From contig NZ_CP027712.1 of NCBI RefSeq assembly GCF_003945765.1, forward strand, positions 2,604,001 through 2,668,000: a stretch of 64,000 nt of DNA. Direction: 5' to 3'. Below, one piece after another: positions 44,088-52,408 of the stretch; the stretch's first letter is position 1; every line of letters starts with the position of its first letter. This DNA is from Pseudomonas chlororaphis subsp. chlororaphis. Lineage in GTDB: Bacteria; Pseudomonadota; Gammaproteobacteria; Pseudomonadales; Pseudomonadaceae. Made by a program: the position numbers and the translations under genes. A model generated the notes under the pieces. It was given only the letters and a program-made list of their open reading frames with translations. It made no database searches and was not told the DNA's origin.

Positions 44088-44213
44088 TTTTTATATCAAC
44101 CCATAAATTAGCCACCAAGCCGGCCGCAAAGCCTCCCGCAGCGGAACCCGCGCCGAGCTCCCGAATTGTGCAACTCAACGCTTGAACCCACTCGACAGCA
44201 AAAGGAACGCGCC

Positions 44214-44858
44214 ATGTCTATCCGTGAACTGCTCAACCCAAGCAACTCTGCCCTGATCCTGATCGACCACCAGCCGCAGATGTCCTTCGGCGTGCAGTCG
44301 ATCGACCGCCAGACCCTGAAGAACAACACCGTGGGCCTGGCCAAGGCGGCGAAGATCTTCAATGTGCCGACCATTTTCACTTCGGTGGAAACCGAGAGTT
44401 TCAGCGGCTACATCTGGCCGGAACTGCTCAGCGTGTTCCCGGATCACCAGCCGATCGAGCGCACCTCGATGAACTCCTGGGAAGACAAGAAACTGGTGGA
44501 AGCAGTCAAGGCTACCGGGCGCAAGAAACTGATCATGGCCGCGCTGTGGACCGAGGTCTGCCTGAACTTCCCGGCCCTGGAAGCCCTGGCCGAAGGCTAC
44601 GAGGTGTACATCGTCACCGACGCTTCCGGCGGCACCACCCAGGAAGCCCACGACATGTCGGTACAACGGATGATCCAGGCCGGCGCGGTGCCGGTGACCT
44701 GGCAGCAGGTACTGCTCGAGTTCCAACGCGACTGGGCGCACAAGGACACCTACGACGCGGTGATGGACCTGGTTCGCGAGCACAGCGGCGCCTACGGCAT
44801 GGGCGTGGATTACGCCTACACCATGGTGCACAAGGCGCCGCAGCGTCAGGTCAAGTAA
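44214..44858 (+). CDS. Isochorismatase-family hydrolase (YcaC-like)
   Basis: This 214-residue cysteine hydrolase starts at ATG 44214 (MSIRELLNPSNSALILIDHQPQMSFGVQS), with AAAGGAA upstream. The catalytic Asp is in LILIDHQPQ, the Lys is in the TGRKKLIMAA region, and the nucleophilic Cys is in ALWTEVCLNFPALEALAEGYEVY. It closely resembles E. coli YcaC and its relatives, whose substrate is unknown. The divergent LysR regulator is the likely controller. Confidence 0.9.
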   Translation: MSIRELLNPSNSALILIDHQPQMSFGVQSIDRQTLKNNTVGLAKAAKIFNVPTIFTSVETESFSGYIWPELLSVFPDHQPIERTSMNSWEDKKLVEAVKATGRKKLIMAALWTEVCLNFPALEALAEGYEVYIVTDASGGTTQEAHDMSVQRMIQAGAVPVTWQQVLLEFQRDWAHKDTYDAVMDLVREHSGAYGMGVDYAYTMVHKAPQRQVK

Positions 44859-44929
44859 GTCTGCCGCCAAGGATAACGCGGTTTAGCAGAAACACCGCGT
44901 CGTCCAACTATCTGGCAAGTTGCAATAAA

Positions 44930-44959
44930 AAAGGGACGCTCTTATTGGAGCGTCCCTTT
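44930..44959. terminator. Bidirectional rho-independent terminator
   Basis: AAAGGGACGCTC (44930-44941) pairs perfectly with GAGCGTCCCTTT (44948-44959) around a six-base loop. A-rich and T-rich flanks suit termination in both directions. It lies between the YcaC-like gene and the minus-strand gene ending at 45006. Confidence 0.85.
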
Positions 44960-45005
44960 CTATTTAATGGATCAACGGTTGATCAGCGACAACGACAAGT
45001 TGCAC

Positions 45006-45335
45006 TTAGCAGAACCGATCAATCACCCGAACTTCCGACTTGTTCTGCAGCGATTGCCATTCATTCTTCAGGGTATCGAATACCCGTCCGATGAAGTCCC
45101 TGTCGGCGGCGGCCTTCTTGCCGACGTAGCCCTGGCCACGGCGGTACATTTTCAGGCGGGCCAGCAGGTCCTGGTTGTTCTTGTCGAACTCTTCTTCATG
45201 GGCGTGGGGCGACAGGCAGTCGATATGGACCTGGCCAGACTTGGCAATCCACAGGATGTGGCTGTCATGGCTGTCTTTCTGTGCCGCGAACAGATGAGAC
45301 AGTTCATCAATAGTAGGTTGATTGTTCAGATTCAT
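45006..45335 (-). CDS. Conserved hypothetical protein, 109 residues
   Basis: A small, charged, apparently soluble protein (MNLNNQPTIDELSHLFAAQKDSHDSHILWIAKSGQVHIDCLSPHAHEEEFDKNNQDLLARLKMYRRGQGYVG). AAGGGG precedes ATG 45335 and a strong terminator lies beyond its stop. I do not recognise a family or a function. The HEEEFDKN and MYRRGQGYVGKKAA stretches look conserved-type. Confidence 0.75.
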   Translation of the reverse strand: MNLNNQPTIDELSHLFAAQKDSHDSHILWIAKSGQVHIDCLSPHAHEEEFDKNNQDLLARLKMYRRGQGYVGKKAAADRDFIGRVFDTLKNEWQSLQNKSEVRVIDRFC

Positions 45336-45904
45336 TTGTAAGCCCCTTGACCATTTCGATCTATCTAGTTGAGTCGCTAATTGATATCGCTACATCGGTA
45401 AGTTGAACCCTGATACCGGAAACAGGGCGACAGAGGGTGTCTGTCGGATACAGATAAGGCCCAGAGCCTGATGCGTGTAGTCGTCTTGATTAACTGCTAC
45501 GCAATAGCGTCACAACGAAGAGAAGCAGCGTAAACCTGGATCAAGCTGCCGAAGTTTTCAGTTTCGGCCACAAGCATCTTGAGGAGTTTTCGCCAGCTTC
45601 CCGCCCTTTGTACTGGACGTTCATGCCAGGTCAGTTTCATCAATCTGCCTTGTGGGCAGTACACATCCGGGTTAACAGCTCGGCGGTCAGACGAGCTTGC
45701 TCATAACACCTTTGCCAAGTCTCCCGATCGGGGAGACGCCTGCATCATGCAAGGGCAAATTCGCCTCGTCAACGGTTTTGTAGTGAAAATTTTAAAGCAC
45801 TACATATTGTCCGACAAAACCTTTCGGCACATGAGTGGAACGGGCTATCGCGACCGAGGACAGGTAGAATCGAGACCTTGAAACAGGTGCTTGAGGTTGC
45901 AGTG
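45336..45904. other. About 570 bases without a convincing gene, upstream of polB
   Basis: This AT-richer stretch carries the promoter of the minus-strand 109-residue gene and probably that of polB. A 100-codon plus-strand frame (45579-45881) has no ribosome site and an unlikely composition, so I reject it. A TTGTCnGACAA palindrome lies at 45807-45817. No RNA gene is recognisable by eye. Confidence 0.5.
45807..45817. promoter_or_regulatory. TTGTCnGACAA palindrome upstream of polB
   Basis: TTGTCCGACAA lies about 90 bases before the polB start. The flanking CATATTGTCCGACAA is shared with the site at 48881. The factor that binds is unknown. Confidence 0.45.
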
Positions 45905-48265
45905 GTGGATTTACAGCAGGGCTTCGTCCTGACCCGGCATTGGCGTGACACGCCGGCAGGCACGGAAGTCGAGTTCTGGTTGGCGACCGATGCCGGGCCG
46001 CGCCAGATCCGCTTGCCGGTGCAGACCTCCGTGGCCTTCATTCCCGCCGAACAGCAGGAACAGGCCCGGCGCCTGCTGGCCGACGACCGCGATGTGCAAT
46101 TGCGGCCCCTGGGCCTGTGCGACTTCCAGCACCGCCCGGTGCTCGGCCTGTACTGCCCGCAGCACAATCAATTGATCCGCCTCGACAAGACCCTGCGCCG
46201 CGCCGGGGTCGAGGTGCTCGAGGCCGACGTGCGGCCGCCCGAGCGCTACCTGATGGAGCGTTTCATCACCGCGCCGGTGTGGTTCGGCGGCACCCCGGGC
46301 GAGGGCGGGGTACTGCTGGAGGCGCAGATGAAACCGGCGCCGGACTACCGGCCGGCGTTGAAGCTGGTGTCGCTGGATATCGAGACCAGCGAGACCGGCG
46401 AGCTGTATTCCATCGCCCTGGAAGGCTGCGGCCAGCGCCAGGTGTACATGCTCGGCCGCGCTCGCGAGGACGACAGCGCGGTGGATTTCGACCTGGAGTT
46501 CTGCGCCAGCCGCGAGCAGTTGCTCGAACGCCTCAACCAGTGGCTGGCGCGGCACGATCCGGATGCGATCATCGGCTGGAACCTGGTGCAGTTCGATCTG
46601 CGGGTGCTGCACGAACACGCGCGTCGCCTGGCGGTGCCCTTGCGCCTGGGGCGCGGCGGCGAAGAGATGCAGTGGCGCGAACACGGCAGCCGTACCCATT
46701 ATTTCGCTGCGGCCGCCGGGCGCCTGATCATCGACGGCATCGAGGCCCTGCGCTCGGCGACCTGGAGCTTTCCGTCGTTCAGCCTGGAAAACGTCGCCCA
46801 GACCCTGCTTGGCGAAGGCAAGTCGATCGACAACCCTTACCAGCGCATGGACGAAATCAACCGCATGTTCGCCGAGGACAAGCCCGCCCTGGCGCGTTAC
46901 AACCTCAAGGACTGCGAGCTGGTGACGCGGATTTTCGCCAAGACCGAGCTGCTCACCTTTCTTCTCGAACGGGCCACCGTCACCGGCCTGCCGGCCGACC
47001 GCAACGGCGGCTCGGTGGCGGCCTTCACCCACCTGTACATGCCGCTGATGCACCGCCAGGGTTTCGTTGCGCCGAACCTTGGCGAGAAGCCGCCGCAAGC
47101 CAGCCCCGGCGGCTTTGTCATGGACTCGCGGCCCGGTCTGTACGAGTCGGTGCTGGTGCTGGACTACAAGAGCCTGTACCCGTCGATCATCCGCAGCTTC
47201 CTGATCGATCCGGTGGGGCTGGTGGAAGGCTTGCGCCAACCAACGGACGAGCAATCGGTGCCGGGCTTTCGCGGCGCGCGGTTTTCCCGCACCCGGCATT
47301 GCCTGCCCTCGATCGTCGCCCGGGTCGCCGAGAGCCGCGAAGTGGCGAAGCGCGAACACAACGCGCCGCTGTCCCAGGCGCTGAAGATCATCATGAACGC
47401 CTTCTACGGTGTGCTCGGTTCCAGCGGCTGCCGCTTCTTCGATCCGCGCCTGGCGTCGTCGATCACTATGCGCGGCCACGAAATCATGCGTCGCACCCGC
47501 CAGCTGATCGAGGCGCATGGGCACAAGGTGATCTACGGCGACACCGACTCGACCTTCGTCTGGCTCGGCAGCGCCCACGCCGAGGCGGACGCCACGCGCA
47601 TCGGCCGCGCGCTGGTGGCGCACGTCAACCAGTGGTGGTGCGATCACCTGCGCGATGAGTACGGCCTGGAAAGCGCCCTGGAGCTGCAATTCGAAACCCA
47701 CTTCTGCCGTTTCCTGATGCCGACCATTCGTGGCGCGGAGGAGGGCAGCAAGAAGCGCTACGCTGGCCTGGTGACCCGCGCCGACGGCACCCAGGACATG
47801 GTCTACAAGGGCCTGGAAGCGGTGCGCACCGACTGGTCGCCGCTGGCCCAGCAGTTCCAGCAGGAGCTGTACCAGCGGATCTTCCACCGTCAGCCGTACC
47901 AGGACTATGTGCGCGATTACGTGCGGCGCACCCTGGCCGGCGAACTGGACGAGCAGCTGGTGTACCGCAAGCGCCTGCGCCGCCAACTGGACGATTACGA
48001 ACGCAACGTGCCGCCCCATGTGCGCGCCGCGCGCCTGGCTGACGAATACAACCAGCGGCAGGGCCGGCCCCAGCGTTATCAGAACGGTGGCTGGATCAGC
48101 TACGTGATCACCCTGGCCGGTCCCGAACCCCTGGAAAACCGCACCGCGGCCATCGATTACGATCACTACGTGACCCGCCAATTGCAGCCGGTGGCGGATG
48201 CCATCCTGCCGTTCGTGCAGGACGACTTCAGCACCCTGGTGGGTGGGCAGATGGGGTTGTTCTAG
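45905..48265 (+). CDS. polB: DNA polymerase II (family B)
   Basis: This is a 786-residue B-family polymerase with proofreading, used in repair and replication restart. I place the start at GTG 45905 ([16 protein letters not shown]), which matches where Pol II homologues begin; the frame is open to TTG 45878. Exonuclease motifs are SLDIET (about 158), [10 protein letters not shown] and YNLKDCELV. Polymerase motif A is [14 protein letters not shown] (about 418), motif [14 protein letters not shown] and motif C YGDTDS (about 544). All catalytic acidic residues are present. I see no LexA box of the CTGT-N8-ACAG type just upstream, so SOS control is not evident. Confidence 0.95.
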   Translation: MDLQQGFVLTRHWRDTPAGTEVEFWLATDAGPRQIRLPVQTSVAFIPAEQQEQARRLLADDRDVQLRPLGLCDFQHRPVLGLYCPQHNQLIRLDKTLRRAGVEVLEADVRPPERYLMERFITAPVWFGGTPGEGGVLLEAQMKPAPDYRPALKLVSLDIETSETGELYSIALEGCGQRQVYMLGRAREDDSAVDFDLEFCASREQLLERLNQWLARHDPDAIIGWNLVQFDLRVLHEHARRLAVPLRLGRGGEEMQWREHGSRTHYFAAAAGRLIIDGIEALRSATWSFPSFSLENVAQTLLGEGKSIDNPYQRMDEINRMFAEDKPALARYNLKDCELVTRIFAKTELLTFLLERATVTGLPADRNGGSVAAFTHLYMPLMHRQGFVAPNLGEKPPQASPGGFVMDSRPGLYESVLVLDYKSLYPSIIRSFLIDPVGLVEGLRQPTDEQSVPGFRGARFSRTRHCLPSIVARVAESREVAKREHNAPLSQALKIIMNAFYGVLGSSGCRFFDPRLASSITMRGHEIMRRTRQLIEAHGHKVIYGDTDSTFVWLGSAHAEADATRIGRALVAHVNQWWCDHLRDEYGLESALELQFETHFCRFLMPTIRGAEEGSKKRYAGLVTRADGTQDMVYKGLEAVRTDWSPLAQQFQQELYQRIFHRQPYQDYVRDYVRRTLAGELDEQLVYRKRLRRQLDDYERNVPPHVRAARLADEYNQRQGRPQRYQNGGWISYVITLAGPEPLENRTAAIDYDHYVTRQLQPVADAILPFVQDDFSTLVGGQMGLF

Positions 48266-48278
48266 GAGGCGTCTCGTC

Positions 48279-48436
48279 GTAGCCGCTGCCGAGCCTGCGA
48301 GGCTGCGAACGACTTGGGCGGCATTCCGACGCAGCAGGCGCAAAACCTGAGAATGCATTGAGTCAGGGTAACCGCGATGCCCCTGCTGCGGCCGCTGCGC
48401 TGCCGATCGCAGCCTCGCAGGCTCGGCAGCGGCTAC
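48279..48436. repeat. Long inverted repeat downstream of polB
   Basis: The 30-base arm starting GTAGCCGCTGCCGAGCCTG (48279-48308) is repeated as a perfect inverse at 48407-48436, with about 98 bases between. It resembles a BIME-type pair of REP elements of a different class from the TGTAGGAGCGAGC elements. It separates polB from the convergent small periplasmic protein gene. Confidence 0.85.
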
Positions 48437-48452
48437 ACGTGAGTGAGTTGGC

Positions 48453-48749
48453 TCAGTCGTCGACCGAGGTGCAAATGCCGCTGGCACCCTGTTTGCCGCT
48501 GTAGGTCACGACCACCGAGTCGTCGTCCTCCACGCTGATGTCCACCGTGATGCCCGAGCCCTTGGCCTCGAAATAGCGCTCGTTGACGGTCTTGGTCTGG
48601 GCCTCTTTGCCGTTGATGAACACCGGCCCGCCTTCCTCCGCGCTGACCGGAATATTGCCCGGACAGTCGACGTTGAACAGCGGGATGCCTTCGGCGTGGG
48701 CGGCACTGGCAACGATCGACAGGGCGCAGCTCAGGAGGATTTTTTTCAT
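48453..48749 (-). CDS. Small exported protein, function unknown
   Basis: A 98-residue protein with AAGGAG before ATG 48749. A signal peptide (MKKILLSCALSIVASAAHA) is followed by a short beta-rich domain (EGIPLFNVDCPGNIPVSAEEGGPVFINGKEAQTKTVNERYFEAKGSGITVDISV) with two cysteines, one near each end of the domain, which could form a disulfide. No family recognised. Confidence 0.75.
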   Translation of the reverse strand: MKKILLSCALSIVASAAHAEGIPLFNVDCPGNIPVSAEEGGPVFINGKEAQTKTVNERYFEAKGSGITVDISVEDDDSVVVTYSGKQGASGICTSVDD

Positions 48750-48880
48750 TGTGGACTCCTTCGGGAAACAGGCAGAAGCACGAGTGTGGCAGCGGTTCCA
48801 TTAGCGCTGAAGCTTAGCGTATGGCACGCCGGGGCAGGGGCTGGGTAGCGATTTTAATGAGGCGCAAAGTCGCCCGGGCA

Positions 48881-48895
48881 TATTGTCCGACAATA
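48881..48895. promoter_or_regulatory. TTGTCnGACAA palindrome upstream of aprA
   Basis: TATTGTCCGACAATA is a 15-base palindrome with one central base, about 130 bases upstream of the metalloprotease gene. It is the most complete of three copies in the window. Confidence 0.5.
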
Positions 48896-49012
48896 AAAAT
48901 CGTGGACGCCACGCCAGGGTCTGTGTCAGTTTTTCCCCGCCTTGAATAGGGCGAGTGATAGGACGATCTCGCTAACAGGTCGCCGTGGTCTATCGGAAAT
49001 TTTCAGCGTTTA

Positions 49013-49022
49013 ACAAGGATGT
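49013..49022 (+). promoter_or_regulatory. RsmA/E-binding motif over the aprA ribosome site
   Basis: ACAAGGATGT fits the RsmA/CsrA consensus A/U-CA-N-GGA-N-G-U/A exactly and overlaps the AAGGA Shine-Dalgarno sequence. In P. protegens CHA0, aprA is known to be repressed by RsmA/E and relieved by the Gac-controlled small RNAs. The motif is seen; the regulation is inferred from that relative. Confidence 0.75.
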
Positions 49023-49024
49023 AA

Positions 49025-50461
49025 ATGATGTCAAAAGCCAAAGAAAATGCCGGTTTTTCGGCAGCTCCGGGCAGCGATGCCTACCAACTGATCACTGCCT
49101 TCAGCCATGCCTATGACCGTGGCGGCGCGGAGCTGGTGAATGGCAAGCCGTCGTACACCGCGGACCAGGCCGCCGAGCAGATCCTGCGCAAGGGCCTGTC
49201 CTGGCACGACCAGAATGGCGACGGCAAGGTCGAGCTCAGCTACAGCTTCCTCACCAGCAAGCCGGCCAACTACAACCCGAACCTGGGTAGCTTCAGCGAG
49301 TTCAGCGCCTTGCAGAAAGCCCAGGCGTTCCTGGCCCTGCAATCCTGGTCGGACGTGGCCAATGTGCGCTTCAATGAAGCCGCGAGCGGCGGTGACGGGC
49401 ACCTGAGTTTCGGCAACTACAGCGTCAGCACCGGTGGCGCGGCTTTCGCCTACCTGCCTTCGGGCGGCAGCTATGACGGCCAGTCCTGGTACCTGATCAA
49501 CGATCAGTACCGGGTCAACGAAACCCCGGGCAACGGCAACTATGGCCGCCAGACCCTGACCCACGAAATCGGCCACAGCCTGGGCCTGTCCCATCCGGGC
49601 ACCTACAACGCCGGCAACGGCAACCCGACCTACAACGATGCCACCTACGCCCAGGACACGCGCGGCTACAGCCTGATGAGCTACTGGAGCGAGAGCAACA
49701 CCGGGCAGGACTTCAGCAAGGACGGTGGTGGCGCCTACGCCTCGGCGCCGCTGATGGACGATATCGTCGCGGTGCAGAAACTCTACGGCGCCAACCACGA
49801 GACCCGCGCCGACGACACCGTGTACGGCTTCAACTCCAACACCGGGCGCGACTTCTACAGCGCCAGCTCATCTGCCTCCAAGCTGGTGTTCTCGGTGTGG
49901 GACGGCGGCGGCAACGACACCCTGGACTTCTCCGGCTTCACCCAGAACCAGAAGATCAACCTCAACGAGGGCTCGTTCTCCGACGTCGGTGGCCTGGTGG
50001 GCAACGTGTCCGTGGCCCACGGCGTGACCCTGGAAAACGCCATCGGCGGCTCGGGCAACGACCTGCTGATCGGCAACGCCGCGGCCAACATCCTCGAAGG
50101 CGGTGCCGGCAACGACATCCTCTACGGTGGCGGCGGTCGCGACACGCTATGGGGCGGGGCGGGAGCGGACACCTTCGTGTTCGGCGCGGCATCCGATTCG
50201 ACCTTCGACGAGCCCGACTGGATCATGGATTTCACCAGCGGCCAGGACAAGATCGACCTCAGCGGCCTGGCGCCGTTCGCCTCGGGGCAGGCGAGCCTGA
50301 ACTTCGTCAGCGGCTTTACCGGCCATGCCGGCGACGCGATCCTGACCTACTACGCCGAGACCGACCAGACCAGCCTGCTGGTCGACCTCACCGGCCTGGG
50401 CGCGGTGGACTTCGCCGTGGGCACCGTTGGCCAGGCGGCGACCACCGATATCGTGGCCTGA
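49025..50461 (+). CDS. aprA: Serralysin-family alkaline metalloprotease AprA
   Basis: This is a 478-residue secreted zinc protease with no signal peptide, exported through a type I system. The zinc site [11 protein letters not shown] is at about 180-190 and the Met-turn SLMSYWS at about 216. The C-terminal RTX repeats ([35 protein letters not shown]) bind calcium, and the end ([16 protein letters not shown]) matches the serralysin export signal. Unlike the usual aprA-inh-aprDEF order, no inhibitor or exporter genes follow; a strong terminator comes directly after. It may be exported by a remote Apr system. An RsmA/E site overlaps its ribosome site. Confidence 0.95.
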   Translation: MMSKAKENAGFSAAPGSDAYQLITAFSHAYDRGGAELVNGKPSYTADQAAEQILRKGLSWHDQNGDGKVELSYSFLTSKPANYNPNLGSFSEFSALQKAQAFLALQSWSDVANVRFNEAASGGDGHLSFGNYSVSTGGAAFAYLPSGGSYDGQSWYLINDQYRVNETPGNGNYGRQTLTHEIGHSLGLSHPGTYNAGNGNPTYNDATYAQDTRGYSLMSYWSESNTGQDFSKDGGGAYASAPLMDDIVAVQKLYGANHETRADDTVYGFNSNTGRDFYSASSSASKLVFSVWDGGGNDTLDFSGFTQNQKINLNEGSFSDVGGLVGNVSVAHGVTLENAIGGSGNDLLIGNAAANILEGGAGNDILYGGGGRDTLWGGAGADTFVFGAASDSTFDEPDWIMDFTSGQDKIDLSGLAPFASGQASLNFVSGFTGHAGDAILTYYAETDQTSLLVDLTGLGAVDFAVGTVGQAATTDIVA

Positions 50462-50477
50462 TCGACAGCAACGAAAG

Positions 50478-50505
50478 CGGCGCGCCATGGCGCGCCGTTT
50501 TTTTT
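50478..50505 (+). terminator. Rho-independent terminator after aprA
   Basis: A perfect 20-base palindrome CGGCGCGCCATGGCGCGCCG is followed by eight T. It lies 16 bases after the aprA stop codon, so aprA is monocistronic. Confidence 0.95.
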
Positions 50506-50581
50506 GCCAGGTCCCCTTGGCTGACGCTGAGGGCCCCAAGGCCTGCAACCCTGCTTGGGGCGCTACCGTCAGCCGGGCTTT

Positions 50582-52204
50582 TCAGTTCTTGTCGATATCG
50601 ACGTTGCGGGTCTCGCGCAGGCAGATCAGGCCGACGAGCAGGCTGACCCCGGTGATCACCACCGGGTACCACAGGCCGTAGAAGATATCGCCGGTGTACA
50701 CCACCAGGGCGAAGGACACGGTGGGCAGGAAGCCGCCGAACCAGCCGTTGCCGATGTGGTAGGGCAGGGACATGGAGGTGTAGCGGATGCGGGTCGGGAA
50801 CAGCTCGACCATCAGCGCCGCCAGCGGGCCGTAGCACATGGCGGCGATCAGGATCAGCGCGACGATCAGCACCACCACCATGGTTTTGTTGACGTTCTGG
50901 GTGTCGGCCTGTTGCGGGTAGCCGGCCAGGGTCACGGCACCGCGCAGGGCCGCTTCGTCGAAACCGTCGATCTGCACGTCGCCGACGCTGACCTGCACCG
51001 GGCTGCCGGCGGGCGCGGCGACGCTGGTGTAGGGCAGGCCCTGCTTGACCAGGAAGGTCTTGACCTTGTCGCACGGGCTGTCGAAACGCGCCTTGCCCAC
51101 CGGGTCGAACTGGAAGGTGCAGGTGGCGGGGTCGGCCAGCACGCTGATCGGCGCCTGGCGGCTGGCCTGGTCGATGGCCGGGTTGGCGTAGTGGGCCAGG
51201 GACTTGAAGATCGGGAAGTACAGTGCGGTGGCCAGCAGCAGGCCGACCATCAGCACCGGCTTGCGGCCGATCTTGTCCGACAGCCAGCCGAAGAAGATGA
51301 AGAACGGCGCGCCGATCACCACGCTGATGATCAGCAGCATATTGGCCAGGGCCGGGTCCATCTTGAGGAACTGGGTGAGGAAGAACAGCACGTAGAACTG
51401 CGCGGCGTAGAAGGTCACCGCCTGCCCGGCGTTGATGCTGAACAGGGCGATCAGCACCACCTTGAGGTTTTCCCATTTGCCGAAGGACTCGCGGATCGGC
51501 GCCTTGCTGGCGCGGCCTTCTTCTTTCATCTTCAGGAAGGCCGGCGACTCATGCAGGCTCAGGCGGATCCAGGTGGAAATGCCCAGCAGCACGATCGACA
51601 GCAGGAACGGCAGGCGCCAGCCCCAGACTTCGAACTGATCGCCGGTGAAGTAGCGGCAGCCCAGCACCACCAGCAGCGACAGCAGCAGGCCGAGGGTCGC
51701 GGTGGACTGGATCCAGCTGGTGTGGAAACCGCGCTTGCCCTGGGGCGCGTGCTCGGCGACGTAGGTCGCGGCGCCGCCGTATTCACCGCCCAGGGCCAGG
51801 CCCTGGAGCATGCGCAGGGCGACCAGGATGATCGGCGCGGCGATGCCGATGCTCGAGTAGGTCGGCAGCAGGCCCACGGCGAAGGTCGCCAGGCCCATGA
51901 GAATGATGGTGGCGAGGAAGGTGTACTTGCGCCCGATCATGTCCCCCAGGCGACCGAACACCAGCGCGCCGAACGGCCGCACCACGAAGCCGGCGGCGAA
52001 CGCCATCAGGGCGAAGATAAAGGCGGTGGTGTCGTTGACCCCGGCGAAGAACTGCTTGCTGATGACTGCCGCGAGGGCGCCGTAGAGGAAAAAGTCGTAC
52101 CACTCGAACACCGTCCCCAGGGACGAGGCGAAGATGACTTTCTGGCTTTCCTGGCTGGTGGGCGCGGCGACTGCCGCGTCCATCGATTGAGCATGTTCCG
52201 ACAT
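50582..52204 (-). CDS. MHS-family MFS metabolite:proton symporter with a large periplasmic loop
   Basis: This 540-residue transporter starts at ATG 52204 (MSEHAQSMDAAV), with GAGGG upstream. MHS (metabolite:H+ symporter) signatures are ASSLGTVFEWYDFFLYGALA, GRLGDMIGRKYTFLATIILMG, GLALGGEYGGAATYVAEHAP and a second-half GWLSDKIGRKPVLMVGL. An insertion of about 110 residues (about 340-450) separates two C-terminal-half helices and holds two cysteines (ATCTFQF, DSPCDKV). Typical MHS carriers are near 430 residues. It probably imports an organic acid or osmolyte; the substrate is unknown. Confidence 0.87.
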   Translation of the reverse strand: MSEHAQSMDAAVAAPTSQESQKVIFASSLGTVFEWYDFFLYGALAAVISKQFFAGVNDTTAFIFALMAFAAGFVVRPFGALVFGRLGDMIGRKYTFLATIILMGLATFAVGLLPTYSSIGIAAPIILVALRMLQGLALGGEYGGAATYVAEHAPQGKRGFHTSWIQSTATLGLLLSLLVVLGCRYFTGDQFEVWGWRLPFLLSIVLLGISTWIRLSLHESPAFLKMKEEGRASKAPIRESFGKWENLKVVLIALFSINAGQAVTFYAAQFYVLFFLTQFLKMDPALANMLLIISVVIGAPFFIFFGWLSDKIGRKPVLMVGLLLATALYFPIFKSLAHYANPAIDQASRQAPISVLADPATCTFQFDPVGKARFDSPCDKVKTFLVKQGLPYTSVAAPAGSPVQVSVGDVQIDGFDEAALRGAVTLAGYPQQADTQNVNKTMVVVLIVALILIAAMCYGPLAALMVELFPTRIRYTSMSLPYHIGNGWFGGFLPTVSFALVVYTGDIFYGLWYPVVITGVSLLVGLICLRETRNVDIDKN

Positions 52205-52307
52205 ATCGATATCCCTCACAGTGATTGTTTTTGTTGTTCCACTGTCGGCGCCAGCGTGGCGTCGCTATCTGCATCTTGTCGCTGTCTTCTGCACCGTGCC
52301 TTGTGTC

Positions 52308-52403
52308 GTAGGAGCGAAGCTTGCTCGCGATGGCGGCCTATAGAGCGCTGCAAGGCTCAAGGGCCTCTCGCGAGCAAGAACTGGGCGTCCCCCTTGCTCC
52401 TAC
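52308..52403. repeat. REP-type pair
   Basis: GTAGGAGCGAAGCTTGCTCG at the left, then TCGCGAGCAAG and CTTGCTCCTAC at the right, forming a degenerate inverted REP pair between the transporter and GMC genes. Confidence 0.75.
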
Positions 52404-52408
52404 CCAAT

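Noticed and set aside
45579..45881. A 100-codon plus-strand frame before polB
   Set aside because: No ribosome site, no recognisable domain, and it overlaps the polB promoter region and its palindrome.
45400..45904. A LexA (SOS) box for polB
   Set aside because: CTGTCGGATACAG near 45451 has the right ends but only five bases between them instead of eight, and is over 400 bases upstream.
45911..48487. An 858-codon minus-strand frame opposite polB
   Set aside because: polB on the plus strand has every catalytic motif; the antisense translation has none and is of biased composition.
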